A stretch of DNA of 64,000 bases. It comes from Algoriphagus ornithinivorans. Its GTDB lineage: Bacteria > Bacteroidota > Bacteroidia > Cytophagales > Cyclobacteriaceae. A program made the translations under genes and the position numbers. The notes under the pieces are model-generated. The model was not told the DNA's origin. It searched no databases and saw only the letters and a list, made by a program, of their open reading frames with translations. The stretch is taken from NCBI RefSeq assembly GCF_900115305.1, contig NZ_FOVW01000013.1:1-64000 (forward strand), read 5' to 3'. This document shows positions 44,930-54,619 of the stretch, piece after piece; within the stretch, counting starts at the first letter, position 1; each line of letters begins with the position of its first letter.

Positions 44930-47371
44930 ATGAATAGCCAGCAGACCGAACTCTTAAAAAAATCCTCTTCTTCCAGATTCATGGGAATGGGAAAAATTCT
45001 GGATTGGGAAAGGACTCCAATTGGGATCAAGGGGAAAACAGAAAATGGATTTTTCCAATTAAGTATTTTTGATCAAAGCATCATTCGCGTTCAAGCCAGC
45101 CTTCTGGATGAATTCAACCCCAATCCTTATAGCGTGGTAATGGAACCTAATGAGGCACCATTTGAAGTTTCAGAAAGCAATGATTTTTTGATTTTGAAAA
45201 CTTCTGAAATTCAGGCTAAAGTAGATTCCCAAAAATTTGCAGTCTCATTTTTTGATAAGACCGGAAATCTCCTCAATCAAGATGATTCTTTGGGGATTTC
45301 CTGGATCGGAACTGAGGTGAGTTGTTACAAGAAAGTTCAGGAAGACGAAAAATTCATAGGACTTGGCGAGAAAACAGGTAATCTCAATAGGGCTGGAAAT
45401 GCTTATACCAATTGGAATACAGACTATTTCGCTTACGGCACAGGAGATGATCCGCTTTACATGAGTATTCCATTCTATATCGGAGTACATCAAAAAGGTG
45501 CTTATGGGATATTTTTTGACAATACGCATAAGTCCGTATTCAACTTTGGGGCGAGCACCAATCGTTTCATTTACTTTTCAGCAGAAGATGGGGAAATGGA
45601 CTATTATTTCATTCATGAAAAAGTAGTGGGTGGGATTATTTCCAAGTACACCGAACTGACTGGTAAAATGCAACTGCCCCCAAAATGGTCATTGGGATTT
45701 CAGCAATGTAGGTATAGTTATTATCCGGATTCTGAGGTAAAGACCCTAGCTCAGACCTTTAGAGATAAAGACATGCCTGCTGATGTGATTTACCTGGATA
45801 TACATCACATGGAAGCCTACAAGGTTTTCACCTTTGATAGTATCAAATTTTCAGATCCAAAGTCACTGATCACATACTTGAAATCCAAAGGTTTCCGGGT
45901 GGTAGTCATCATGGATCCTGGAATAAAAACTGAAAAAGGTTATCTCCCTTATGAAGAGGGGAAAGAAAAAGACCTTTTTGTGAAATATCCTGATGGGGCA
46001 GAATATCAAGCGCAGGTTTGGCCGGGTTGGTGTGCTTTCCCTGATTTTACAAAAGAAGAAACTAGAACTTGGTGGGCAGAAAAAATGGCCTTTTATACCG
46101 AAGCTGGAGTGGATGGCTTTTGGACAGACATGAATGAACCTGCCTCTTGGGGGCAACATACTCCCAACCTAATCGAATTTGATTTCGAAGGCGATGTATC
46201 TTCCCATAGAAAAGCCAGAAACATTTATGGAATGCAGATGGCCAGAAGTGCACAAGAAGGCGCAGTTTGGAATAAAAAAGAAGAAAGGCCCTTTGTCTTA
46301 ACCCGTTCGGGATTCTCTGGCATACAACGCTATGCGGCAGCTTGGACAGGAGACAATGTGGCAAGTGAGGAACATATGCTTGCAGGAATCAGGCTGGTTA
46401 ATAGCCTGGGCTTAAGCGGCGTGGCCTTTGCCGGATATGATGTGGGAGGATTTGCAGGAGAAGCCTCTAAGTCACTCTTCGCTAGATGGATGAGTATTGG
46501 TGCCTTCACCCCTTTATATCGAGCTCATTCTATGATTAACAGCAATGATGCGGAGCCTTGGGCTTTTGGAGAAGAGGTAGAAGAAATATCCAGGAATTAT
46601 ATGAAGCTGAGATACAGACTTTTACCTACTATTTATTCCAAGTTTCATTCAAGTGCTCAAACTGGTCTTCCTATTAATGCAAGTCTGGCGATTTCCAATC
46701 CACTAGATTCCAAAATTTACCTATCAGCCTATCAAAACCAGTATATGTTTTGCGACAGCTTTTTAGTTGCACCAGTAGAAAGCACCAAAGAGATCACCAA
46801 AGTATACTTGCCAAAAGGTTCTTGGTATTATCTTTTTTCAGATGAAAAATATGCTGGAGAAAAGGAAATTTATCAGGACTGTCCTCTAAACTACTTGCCA
46901 GTATTTGTAAAAGCAGGGTCAATTTTCAGCATGCAGTCAGATGTTTCAAATACCGAGGAGATGCATGACGGTATTTTGAGGATTCATCTTTATGCCCAAG
47001 ACGAGGGAGAAAGTCATTTCACTCATTATGAAGATGATGGAAAGACCTTCGACTATCAGGATGGGGCATTTTTCAAAAGGGAATTGATTTATCAGGCAGA
47101 AGAATCAAAACTCTCGCTAGAAAAAGCAAGTGGAAAGCAAAAATCAAGCTTTAATAAAGTAAGAGTTTACCTGCATGGATTTAACACAGACCTGATTTTT
47201 GTTAATGGAGAATCTCAAGCTTTAAGCACGGAAGATTATGCTTTCTTAGGTAAATTGACTGAATTTGATCCATTACCGGAGCATGATCATCCTTACCATG
47301 AAATTAGCTCTTTAAAGTTTGTAGAATTTGAGCATCTTCCAGAAAAAATTGAGCTATCAGGCTTATTTTAA
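44930..47371 (+). CDS. GH31 alpha-glucosidase
   Basis: About 813 residues from the ATG at 44930 (a TTG at 44918 is possible but less likely). Galactose-mutarotase-like N-terminal domain (FIGLGEKTGNLNRAGNAYT), then the GH31 barrel: PPKWSLGFQQCRYSYYPD, the nucleophile Asp in GFWTDMNEPASWG, and the region RPFVLTRSGFSGIQRYAAAW with TGDN holding the acid/base. LDIHHMEAYKVFTFD is family-typical. No signal peptide, so cytoplasmic: it should release glucose from imported maltose or maltooligosaccharides. It is followed 27 bases later by the MFS transporter, with which it likely forms an operon. Confidence 0.93.
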   Translation: MNSQQTELLKKSSSSRFMGMGKILDWERTPIGIKGKTENGFFQLSIFDQSIIRVQASLLDEFNPNPYSVVMEPNEAPFEVSESNDFLILKTSEIQAKVDSQKFAVSFFDKTGNLLNQDDSLGISWIGTEVSCYKKVQEDEKFIGLGEKTGNLNRAGNAYTNWNTDYFAYGTGDDPLYMSIPFYIGVHQKGAYGIFFDNTHKSVFNFGASTNRFIYFSAEDGEMDYYFIHEKVVGGIISKYTELTGKMQLPPKWSLGFQQCRYSYYPDSEVKTLAQTFRDKDMPADVIYLDIHHMEAYKVFTFDSIKFSDPKSLITYLKSKGFRVVVIMDPGIKTEKGYLPYEEGKEKDLFVKYPDGAEYQAQVWPGWCAFPDFTKEETRTWWAEKMAFYTEAGVDGFWTDMNEPASWGQHTPNLIEFDFEGDVSSHRKARNIYGMQMARSAQEGAVWNKKEERPFVLTRSGFSGIQRYAAAWTGDNVASEEHMLAGIRLVNSLGLSGVAFAGYDVGGFAGEASKSLFARWMSIGAFTPLYRAHSMINSNDAEPWAFGEEVEEISRNYMKLRYRLLPTIYSKFHSSAQTGLPINASLAISNPLDSKIYLSAYQNQYMFCDSFLVAPVESTKEITKVYLPKGSWYYLFSDEKYAGEKEIYQDCPLNYLPVFVKAGSIFSMQSDVSNTEEMHDGILRIHLYAQDEGESHFTHYEDDGKTFDYQDGAFFKRELIYQAEESKLSLEKASGKQKSSFNKVRVYLHGFNTDLIFVNGESQALSTEDYAFLGKLTEFDPLPEHDHPYHEISSLKFVEFEHLPEKIELSGLF

Positions 47372-47398
47372 AATACCCAGCCACCTAATAAATCAACA

Positions 47399-48724
47399 AT
47401 GACCCAAAACAAACAAAGGCTGAGTTTCTGGCAAATCTGGAATATGAGTTTCGGATTTTTGGGAATTCAGTTTGGATTTGCCCTACAGGGCGGTTTTATG
47501 TCCCGGATTTTTCAAACCCTAGGGGCAGATAAGGATGCCATTCCATTTTTGTGGATTGCTGCACCATTAACAGGTTTATTAGTACAACCAATCGTTGGAT
47601 ATCTAAGCGATAGAACTTGGCATCCGAAATTTGGAAGGAGAAAACCTTTCTTCTTTATAGGCGCAGTATTCAGCACATTCGCATTGTTCCTTGCCCCCTA
47701 CTCCTCTGCCCTATGGATGGCCGCAGGGGCCTTATGGATTTTAGATGCTTCCATCAATATCAGTATGGAGCCATTCCGTGCATTAGTTGCAGACAAATTA
47801 CCTGATTCTCAAAGATCCTACGGTTTTGTTGTACAAACCTTGATCATTGGAATTGGAACTTGGGTTGCATCCAACCTACCCTGGATGATGACCCAGCTGG
47901 GAGTACCGAATACCGCGGCTGCCGGAGTAGTTCCTGACTCTGTAAAATACGCTTTTGCCATTGGAGCATTCGTTTTATTCTCTTCTATCCTTTATACAAT
48001 CCTGACTACTGAAGAATATCCTCCAGAAGACATGGATCTGTTTGAAAAGGAAAAAGAGGCAAGCAAGGGCTTTTTGACCGGGGTAAAAGAAATCTTCAAG
48101 AATATTGTCGGAATGCCTTCGGTAATGAAAAAGCTGGGAGTAGTACAGTTTTTTTCCTGGTTTGCATTTTTCACTATGTGGAGTTTTGCTACTCCTGCTA
48201 TTACCGAACATGTTTTCGGTGCGACTGACACTACTTCTGTGGCTTACAATGATGCGGCTGATAGTGTCGGAAATTATTTGGGTACTTATGGACTAGTCTC
48301 CATGTTTTATGCTCTGATACTCTCTTTTGTAGCAAGCAAAATCAAAATCAACCGTAGATTACTCCATTTGGCAAGTTTAATATTAGGGGGTTGCGGTTTT
48401 ATTCTGATTTACTTTATCAGTGAACCTTGGATGCTTCACATCTGCTTTTCTTTGGTAGGAATAGCTTGGGCCAGTATACTTTCTATGCCTTATGCTATGC
48501 TTTCCAGTTCGGTAGAACCCAAAAAGATGGGAGTTTATATGGGGATTTTCAATATGTTCATTGTGATTCCACAGATTATCGCAGCTTTGGGAGGAGTGAA
48601 TTTCCTCTATAAACTACTTTTCGGGGAAGAGGTCATCAACACTATGTTGCTGGCAGGAACTCTTTTGATTTTAGCTGGGCTTTCAAATTTGCTCATCACA
48701 GACAAAAAAGCCATCCACGATTGA
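47399..48724 (+). CDS. MFS sugar transporter (MalT/SLC45-like)
   Basis: A 441-residue permease with about twelve membrane segments. MSFGFLGIQFGFALQGGFMS at the N-terminus, QPIVGYLSDRTWHPKFGRRK (the MFS loop 2-3 motif) and DASINISMEPFRALVADKLP are typical of the group that includes maltose transporter MalT and SLC45 sucrose carriers. By context it brings maltose or short maltooligosaccharides to the GH31 enzyme in the cytoplasm. A terminator follows. Confidence 0.88.
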   Translation: MTQNKQRLSFWQIWNMSFGFLGIQFGFALQGGFMSRIFQTLGADKDAIPFLWIAAPLTGLLVQPIVGYLSDRTWHPKFGRRKPFFFIGAVFSTFALFLAPYSSALWMAAGALWILDASINISMEPFRALVADKLPDSQRSYGFVVQTLIIGIGTWVASNLPWMMTQLGVPNTAAAGVVPDSVKYAFAIGAFVLFSSILYTILTTEEYPPEDMDLFEKEKEASKGFLTGVKEIFKNIVGMPSVMKKLGVVQFFSWFAFFTMWSFATPAITEHVFGATDTTSVAYNDAADSVGNYLGTYGLVSMFYALILSFVASKIKINRRLLHLASLILGGCGFILIYFISEPWMLHICFSLVGIAWASILSMPYAMLSSSVEPKKMGVYMGIFNMFIVIPQIIAALGGVNFLYKLLFGEEVINTMLLAGTLLILAGLSNLLITDKKAIHD

Positions 48725-48742
48725 TTCAATCCAGAAATGTTG

Positions 48743-48773
48743 AAAGCCGGACAATAAATTGATCCGGCTTTTT
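48743..48773 (+). terminator. Rho-independent terminator after the MFS transporter gene
   Basis: AAAGCCGGA / TCCGGCTTT stem with an 11-base loop, ending in a T run, starting 19 bases after the stop codon. Confidence 0.85.
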
Positions 48774-48883
48774 ACTTTTGTAGAAAATAAGGTCATAAAA
48801 TCGAGATGCCTAAAATTTCATACAGGGTAAGGATTATTAATTGAGCCAGATTTCTACTGACCATTGAAAACAAGGATAAACAG

Positions 48884-49741
48884 ATGAAAAGCCTAAGAAT
48901 TACCGGAGTTCCCGAACATTTCAACTTGCCCTGGAGAAGAGTGATAGAAAAACAGCCATTCCTCGAGGAAGGAGTGGAATTGATCTGGATAGATGAAAGT
49001 AGAGGTTCAGGCCAAATGAATCAGGCATTGAGGAACGACGAAACTGATTTGGCTTTGATTTTAACCGAAAGCTTCATTCAGGATTTTCAAAAAGGCAATC
49101 CTTCCAAAATGATAGGCTATCATGTCAAATCTCCTTTGATTTGGGGAGTTCATGTGGGAGGAAAAAGTTCAATCAATCAGATTTCCGATATTCAATCACC
49201 TCATTTTTACATAAGCAGGCCAGGGTCAGGATCTAATTTGATGGCCTTGGTTTTGGCTGAAAGAGAATCTTGGAATGCAGCTGATTTAAGTTTTGAGGTA
49301 GTTAGCAACTTACCCGGAGCTTTGGAGGCTTATCAGAGAAATGCTGAAGGAATTTTCTTATGGGAGAAATTCACAACCAAACCTTGGGTAGATTCCCATG
49401 AATTGAAAAGAATTGGTGAGGTTCCAAGTCCTTGGCCATGCTTCTCAATAATAGCATCTGATAAGGCCTTAAAAGAATTTGATACCTGGATTTTTAAATT
49501 AAGAGACCTGGTATATCAAGAATCTCAATATTTGAAGGCGAATCCATCCCAAACGATATCTGAAATTTCTGAGAAATATTCATTGAAAAAAGAGGATGTC
49601 ACCTTGTGGTTTTCCCAAACTGATTGGGCTGTGACCAAAGAAGTCAATTCAGATGAGATGATTAAGGCTATGAAAAAAATGCTGGATTTGGGAATCATCT
49701 CTGAAATCCCTAATGCTTCAGAGTTTTTAAGAGTTGACTAA
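48884..49741 (+). CDS. Ca3427-like type 2 periplasmic-binding-fold protein without signal peptide
   Basis: A 285-residue protein. MKSLRITGVPEHFNLPWRRV, ALRNDETDLALILTESFI, then SPLIWGVHVGG and YISRPGSGSNLMALVLAE match the Ca3427-like group of solute-binding folds. There is no signal peptide and no adjacent ABC permease, so it may be a cytosolic ligand-binding or enzyme-like protein. The group is related to thiamine-precursor and nitrate/sulfonate binding proteins; the ligand here is unknown. Its 3' end overlaps the convergent histidine kinase gene by 15 bases. Confidence 0.75.
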   Translation: MKSLRITGVPEHFNLPWRRVIEKQPFLEEGVELIWIDESRGSGQMNQALRNDETDLALILTESFIQDFQKGNPSKMIGYHVKSPLIWGVHVGGKSSINQISDIQSPHFYISRPGSGSNLMALVLAERESWNAADLSFEVVSNLPGALEAYQRNAEGIFLWEKFTTKPWVDSHELKRIGEVPSPWPCFSIIASDKALKEFDTWIFKLRDLVYQESQYLKANPSQTISEISEKYSLKKEDVTLWFSQTDWAVTKEVNSDEMIKAMKKMLDLGIISEIPNASEFLRVD

Positions 49742-51694
49742 CTCTCTGTTACTTTCTAAAACCTCCACGGGAATATTTACACAAACTTTTGATCCCTTAT
49801 TTGGCTCACTTTCAATGGATAATTCTCCATTAATCAGTCGGATAAATTCCTTACAAACCTGAAGTCCAAGACCAGAACCCTTTTCATTATTTGTTCCTAA
49901 TCGAGAATTAGTAATACTGTATTCATCGCTCAAAATTTTCTGAATTTGGCCTTCTGACATTCCAATTCCCTCATCTTTCACACACCATTCCAATACTCCC
50001 TGATTCTCTGTGACAGTGACCAAAATCTTATTGCCCTTTTCGGAATATTTGATGGCATTATTCAGGATATTTCTCACTATCACCTCCATCAAATCTTTAT
50101 CCAGGCAAACTTCTAAATGCTCAGGCATTTCTACTAGAATTTCAATCTGCTTAGCCTTTAATTGAGCATCTAATAAGGACAAGGTGGCATCAACAATTGT
50201 CCTTAAGTTTACCTTCGTTGGATTTACAGTGAAACCTTCCATCTGAGCAGTAGACCATCTCAATGTATTAGATAGGGTAAAGTGCACTGAGTCCAAATCA
50301 CGCTTCATAGTAGGCAATAATTCCTCAAACTCACTTTGACTTAGTTGATTATTGACAGTAATATCGATAATTGTCTTCAACTGACCGACTGGTCCTCTTA
50401 AGTCATGCCCTAAGATTGAGAATAGTTTATTTTTGGTTTGGTTGATTTCTTCCAGCTGTTTAGCACTTTGTTCTAAATGTCTATTTTGCTCTTCAATTTT
50501 GTTTTGCTGAATGATTAATTCGCGATTATACTTGTCAACATTCCGCTTAAGATTAAACAGCCAAACCAATAGTGCGATAATCAAGCCACCGCAAATACTT
50601 ATAATCCAGACCACCCTATTAATAAAGGCTAATCGGTTCGCCTGATTTTCATTTTGAGCTTTTAGAAGTTCAAGTTCTGATTTTTCCAGATTTTGCTGGA
50701 ACATCCCCTGCATCAAGGCAATCCTATCTCTGTTGGACTTATCTACCAGCGAATCATTGATTTTGGAATAAGTATTCATGTGCTGAAAAGCCAGATCTAT
50801 CTCACCTTTTTCAGCCATTACCTGAGCCATGTATTTATGGCTTTTTGCCAATTCATCCCTAAAATTATTCTTGGACGAAATTGCTATCCCCTCTTCTAAT
50901 ATTTTCTCGGCTTGAATATTTTTTCCTAAAAGAAAGTATGTACTTCCCAGTCTATGGAGCAAGCTAGCCATGAAGGCAGAAGTCCCCTTCTGACGCGCCA
51001 TATCCAAGGATTTTTCATAAATCAGCTGTGCTGAATCTAGGTCACCCTTTTGAAATAAAATATCTCCGATAACACGATAGGAAAATGATGGCAAATATGG
51101 AGAGCCGTTTTCTTCATTCACATGAATCGCTTTTTTAGCATAAAAAAGCGCCGAATCATAGTTCTCAAGAAGTGAATAATTAACTGCCACATTGTTCAAG
51201 CTCCTAATTTGGGTATAAACATCTGAAGCTTCTCGACTAATTAAAAATGCATCTTTGTAATGATCAATCGCCATTAAATAATTTTGCTGCTCATAATAAA
51301 GAGCTCCCATATTATTCAAAACCCTGGCAACTTGAGTCAGATCGTTTGCTTCTCTTGCAAGCTGATAAGACTCTTTGGCAAAATCAAAAGCTTTTTGCCA
51401 TAAGCCCTGTCGATAATAAATCCAGCTTATATGTTCTGTGGCTTGTGATTCCGCAGAAAGGTCATTTAAGTCCTGAGCAAGTTTTTCAGCCTCCAATGCA
51501 TAGACCAATGCCTCTGCCTGAGAAATTTCTCGTAAGCTAAAAGCAAGTTCAACCAAGACGTCCAATCTATCCTTTCCCTCGGAAATAGAAAGAGAGTTCT
51601 TCAGGCTATCAATACTTGCATTCTGGGCTAAAGCGGCTGATACAAGCAGAAAAAAAGAAAAAAGCGGTACGCAAAATAATCTGAGTTTCTTCAC
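49727..51694 (-). CDS. TPR-containing sensor histidine kinase
   Basis: A 655-residue membrane kinase. Signal peptide 1-23 (SAALAQ); periplasmic TPR repeats ~40-330 (LNNMGALYYEQQNYLMAIDH is a clear unit); membrane span 361-381; coiled coil 385-420; H-box FSILGHDLRGPVGQ with the phospho-accepting His430; N-box NILNNAIKYSEKGN; G boxes DEGIGMSEGQ and GSGLGLQVCKEF. This TPR kinase layout is frequent in Bacteroidota. No response regulator lies beside it, so its partner is elsewhere. It is convergent with the Ca3427-like gene. Confidence 0.9.
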   Translation of the reverse strand: MKKLRLFCVPLFSFFLLVSAALAQNASIDSLKNSLSISEGKDRLDVLVELAFSLREISQAEALVYALEAEKLAQDLNDLSAESQATEHISWIYYRQGLWQKAFDFAKESYQLAREANDLTQVARVLNNMGALYYEQQNYLMAIDHYKDAFLISREASDVYTQIRSLNNVAVNYSLLENYDSALFYAKKAIHVNEENGSPYLPSFSYRVIGDILFQKGDLDSAQLIYEKSLDMARQKGTSAFMASLLHRLGSTYFLLGKNIQAEKILEEGIAISSKNNFRDELAKSHKYMAQVMAEKGEIDLAFQHMNTYSKINDSLVDKSNRDRIALMQGMFQQNLEKSELELLKAQNENQANRLAFINRVVWIISICGGLIIALLVWLFNLKRNVDKYNRELIIQQNKIEEQNRHLEQSAKQLEEINQTKNKLFSILGHDLRGPVGQLKTIIDITVNNQLSQSEFEELLPTMKRDLDSVHFTLSNTLRWSTAQMEGFTVNPTKVNLRTIVDATLSLLDAQLKAKQIEILVEMPEHLEVCLDKDLMEVIVRNILNNAIKYSEKGNKILVTVTENQGVLEWCVKDEGIGMSEGQIQKILSDEYSITNSRLGTNNEKGSGLGLQVCKEFIRLINGELSIESEPNKGSKVCVNIPVEVLESNRELVNS

Positions 51695-51813
51695 GACATG
51701 TTAGGATTCCAAGTGCAAATTAAATAGAATCAGTGAATTATGAACATACTTATTCTGATCCTGACCTAGAAATACGGATGAAAATTGAAAATCAGATTAA
51801 ACGGGGTTAGAAA

Positions 51814-52596
51814 TTATTTTAATTTTTCCCAATCCCAATTTTTATTCATTTGCGTGATGGCATGATATGCGGTGAGATCATATTGGCAGGGCACGATGGA
51901 AACATAATTGTTAGCAATCGCCCATTCATCGTTGTCTTCACCTTTATCAAAATTCACAAAGTTTCCTGCCATCCAAAAATACTTTCGCCCCGTAGGATCA
52001 AATCGCTCTGAAAACTCTTCCTGCCATTTTGCATCTGCCTGACGACAAACTTTTATGCCTTTGATATCCTCATTTTGCTTTGGAGGAAAATTGACATTTA
52101 AGGCAATCCCTTTGGGAATTCCATTTTCCAAAACTTGCCGTGCTATTTTCTCCACCCACTCTTCCACATGAGAAAAATCTGCTTTGGAAGAATAATCGCA
52201 AAGACTAAAACCTATTGAAGGATAACCTTCTAAAGCTCCCTCAATGGCGGCAGACATTGTACCGGAGTATAAAACAGAAATCGATGTATTGGAACCGTGA
52301 TTAATTCCACTAACCACCAAATCAGGGGTTCTATCCTTTAAAACATAATGCTTTGCCAATTTTACACAATCAGCTGGTGTACCACTGGATTTGTAAGCAG
52401 CTATTCCATCAAAAATATCCTCATCGTATAGTCTAAGAGTTTCTCCAATTGTTATGGCATGCCCCATACCAGATTGAGGACTATCTGGGGCTACAACAAC
52501 CACCTCCCCCAGTTTTTTCATGATAGATACTAGCACTCTAATACCCTTAGAAGTAATGCCATCGTCATTGGAGACGAGAATTAAAGGTTTGGACAT
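51814..52596 (-). CDS. surE: 5'/3'-nucleotidase SurE
   Basis: A 260-residue survival-protein phosphatase that removes phosphate from nucleoside 5'- and 3'-monophosphates. ILVSNDDGITSKGI supplies the metal-binding Asp-Asp, VVVAPDSPQSGMGHAIT and VVSGINHGSNT the remaining metal and phosphate contacts, with YSGTMSAAIEGALEG completing the fold. Its ATG directly follows the stop of the secreted protein gene upstream, so the two are probably co-transcribed. Confidence 0.95.
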   Translation of the reverse strand: MSKPLILVSNDDGITSKGIRVLVSIMKKLGEVVVVAPDSPQSGMGHAITIGETLRLYDEDIFDGIAAYKSSGTPADCVKLAKHYVLKDRTPDLVVSGINHGSNTSISVLYSGTMSAAIEGALEGYPSIGFSLCDYSSKADFSHVEEWVEKIARQVLENGIPKGIALNVNFPPKQNEDIKGIKVCRQADAKWQEEFSERFDPTGRKYFWMAGNFVNFDKGEDNDEWAIANNYVSIVPCQYDLTAYHAITQMNKNWDWEKLK

Positions 52597-53247
52597 TTAG
52601 TTTTTATTCAATTCGTTGTAATAGGCTGTAATGCGAAGCAAATCCCCTCTTTTATCATGCTCCAATCGGTTTTTTCGCATGAAAAGGCTGATTTCATCTT
52701 CGTAACCCGAAAGAAGGTTGAAGAGGTCCTTTTTCTTCAAGCTGTATTTCTGTATTTGATTGTCTTTGAAAAAGTAATAATTGAAAGCTAGTCTATATCC
52801 AGTCATGGTTTGTGGTCCCCAAAAAGGATTCATTCCCATAGGACCCCAAGCACCCATATTTCTGGAATCCGTCGCAACGTATTCCCTGCACAATAAGGCA
52901 ATATCATTTCCTTCCGTCAAAACCTCGAAAAAGATTGGGGTTTCGTAATCTCCATTCAGGGAATAAGGCAAACTATAAAATCTTCTCATGCCTCCATAGA
53001 TCTCATCGTAGATTTCGAAATTGGTGACATTGGAAGCTGTAAAAGTGGAAATCCGCTCAGTTTGTAACTGAACTAAATTATTTTCCAGGTCATATTTTAC
53101 AAGACCTGAGTAGGTCTGGCCATCAGCTCCGTAAATATTTCCCTTGTGCCAAATCTGAGAAGGAAATTGATTCTGAGCAATCAAGGAAAGTGTAGCCACA
53201 AAGAGCAAGGTGATGGTAAATAATGCTTTTTTCATGCTAACTATCAT
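52597..53247 (-). CDS. Secreted protein of unknown function
   Basis: I do not recognise a family. 216 residues with a signal peptide (MKKALFTITLLFVATLSLIA, from the second Met at 53235). The mature part has a short beta-rich segment, KGNIYGADGQTYSGLVKYDL, like the start of many Bacteroidota envelope proteins of unknown role, and a Gly/Met/Pro patch, GAWGPMGMNPFWGPQ. It lies in front of surE with no gap, but a functional link is not evident. Confidence 0.7.
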   Translation of the reverse strand: MIVSMKKALFTITLLFVATLSLIAQNQFPSQIWHKGNIYGADGQTYSGLVKYDLENNLVQLQTERISTFTASNVTNFEIYDEIYGGMRRFYSLPYSLNGDYETPIFFEVLTEGNDIALLCREYVATDSRNMGAWGPMGMNPFWGPQTMTGYRLAFNYYFFKDNQIQKYSLKKKDLFNLLSGYEDEISLFMRKNRLEHDKRGDLLRITAYYNELNKN

Positions 53248-53323
53248 GCTTGATTAAACGGTATTTGGGAGTTTGGGTTAGCCTATTTTAACTTGCCGAC
53301 GAAACCAATTTACTTAAAGAAAC

Positions 53324-54556
53324 TTACTTTAAGATATTGTGTCCCATTTTATCCCGCTTAGTTTTTAAATATTTTTCATTATGAGGATTAGGCTTAATCT
53401 CAATTGGCACTTGCTCCACAATTTCCAGTCCGTAGCCAATTAAACCTACTCTCTTTTGTGGGTTGTTGGAAATTAGGCGAATTTTCCCAACTCCCAAATC
53501 TCTCAAAATTTGGGCTCCAACTCCATAATCTCTGGAATCCATGGGCAGTCCCAAGGCAAGGTTTGCCTGTACAGTATCCATTCCCTGCTCCTGTAACTTA
53601 TAAGCTTTGAGCTTGTTGATCAAACCAATTCCTCTACCCTCTTGGTTCATGTATAAGACCAAGCCCTTTCCTTCTTTTTCCACCATTTGCATGGCAGCGT
53701 GCAATTGCGGGCCGCAATCACATCGGCAACTTCCGAAAATATCACCAGTCATACAGGAAGAATGCACCCTAACTAAAATAGGCTCATCCTTATCCCAAGT
53801 TCCTTTGATCAATGCCAAATGAAGTTCTTGAGTATTTGTTTGACGGAAAGCGATCAAATCAAAATTTCCCCAGTCAGTCGGCATCTCCACGCCAATTTCT
53901 CGTTTGATCAGAGATTCATTTTTTAATCGGTAAGCTATTAGATCCTTGATGGAGACCAGCTTTAACTTGAATTTCTTCGCAACCTCCACTAAATCCGGAA
54001 GTCTTGCCATGGTTCCGTCTTCATTCATGATCTCAACCAATACACCCGCTGGCTGCAATCCTGCCAAACGCGAAAGGTCTATAGCTGCTTCAGTATGACC
54101 TGCTCTTCTGAGCACTCCTCCTCTTTTTGCTTTTAAAGGGAAAATATGTCCCGGCTTGCCCAATTCAGACGGATCTATGCTATCATCCACTAATGCTTTG
54201 ATAGTTTTAGCTCGGTCGGAAGCTGATATACCGGTAGTACAACCATGTCCGATGAGATCTACGGAAACGGTGAATGGAGTTTCAAAAGCTGCGGTATTTT
54301 GCCCAACCATCATTTCCAAGCCCAGCTTCTCGCATCTGTCTTCAATTAATGGCGCACAAATCAAACCCCTGCCATGAGTGGCCATGAAGTTGATGATTTC
54401 AGGAGTGACTTTCTCTGCTGCGCAAACAAAATCCCCTTCATTCTCCCTGTCTTCATCGTCTACTACAATGATCACTTCACCGTTTTTGATTGCTTCTATG
54501 GCATCCTCGATGGGATCCAACTGGTATTTTTCCACAAGATTTGGGTTTGAATTCAT
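53324..54556 (-). CDS. ribBA: Bifunctional DHBP synthase / GTP cyclohydrolase II
   Basis: About 410 residues from the ATG at 54556 (a TTG four codons upstream is unlikely). The N-terminal RibB half has VVDDEDRENEGDFVCAAE and the THGRGLICAPL segment; the C-terminal RibA half has the zinc site SCMTGDIFGSCRCDCGPQL and MNQEGRGIGLINKLKAY. It makes both starting compounds of riboflavin synthesis, from ribulose-5-phosphate and GTP. Downstream of dnaG on the same strand, with a 63-base gap. Confidence 0.96.
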   Translation of the reverse strand: MNSNPNLVEKYQLDPIEDAIEAIKNGEVIIVVDDEDRENEGDFVCAAEKVTPEIINFMATHGRGLICAPLIEDRCEKLGLEMMVGQNTAAFETPFTVSVDLIGHGCTTGISASDRAKTIKALVDDSIDPSELGKPGHIFPLKAKRGGVLRRAGHTEAAIDLSRLAGLQPAGVLVEIMNEDGTMARLPDLVEVAKKFKLKLVSIKDLIAYRLKNESLIKREIGVEMPTDWGNFDLIAFRQTNTQELHLALIKGTWDKDEPILVRVHSSCMTGDIFGSCRCDCGPQLHAAMQMVEKEGKGLVLYMNQEGRGIGLINKLKAYKLQEQGMDTVQANLALGLPMDSRDYGVGAQILRDLGVGKIRLISNNPQKRVGLIGYGLEIVEQVPIEIKPNPHNEKYLKTKRDKMGHNILK

Positions 54557-54619
54557 TAGGAAAAGCAAATTTAAGTGCTTTCGGATTTAAAACAGGATGA
54601 TGCCAAAGAAAGTTTGGTT

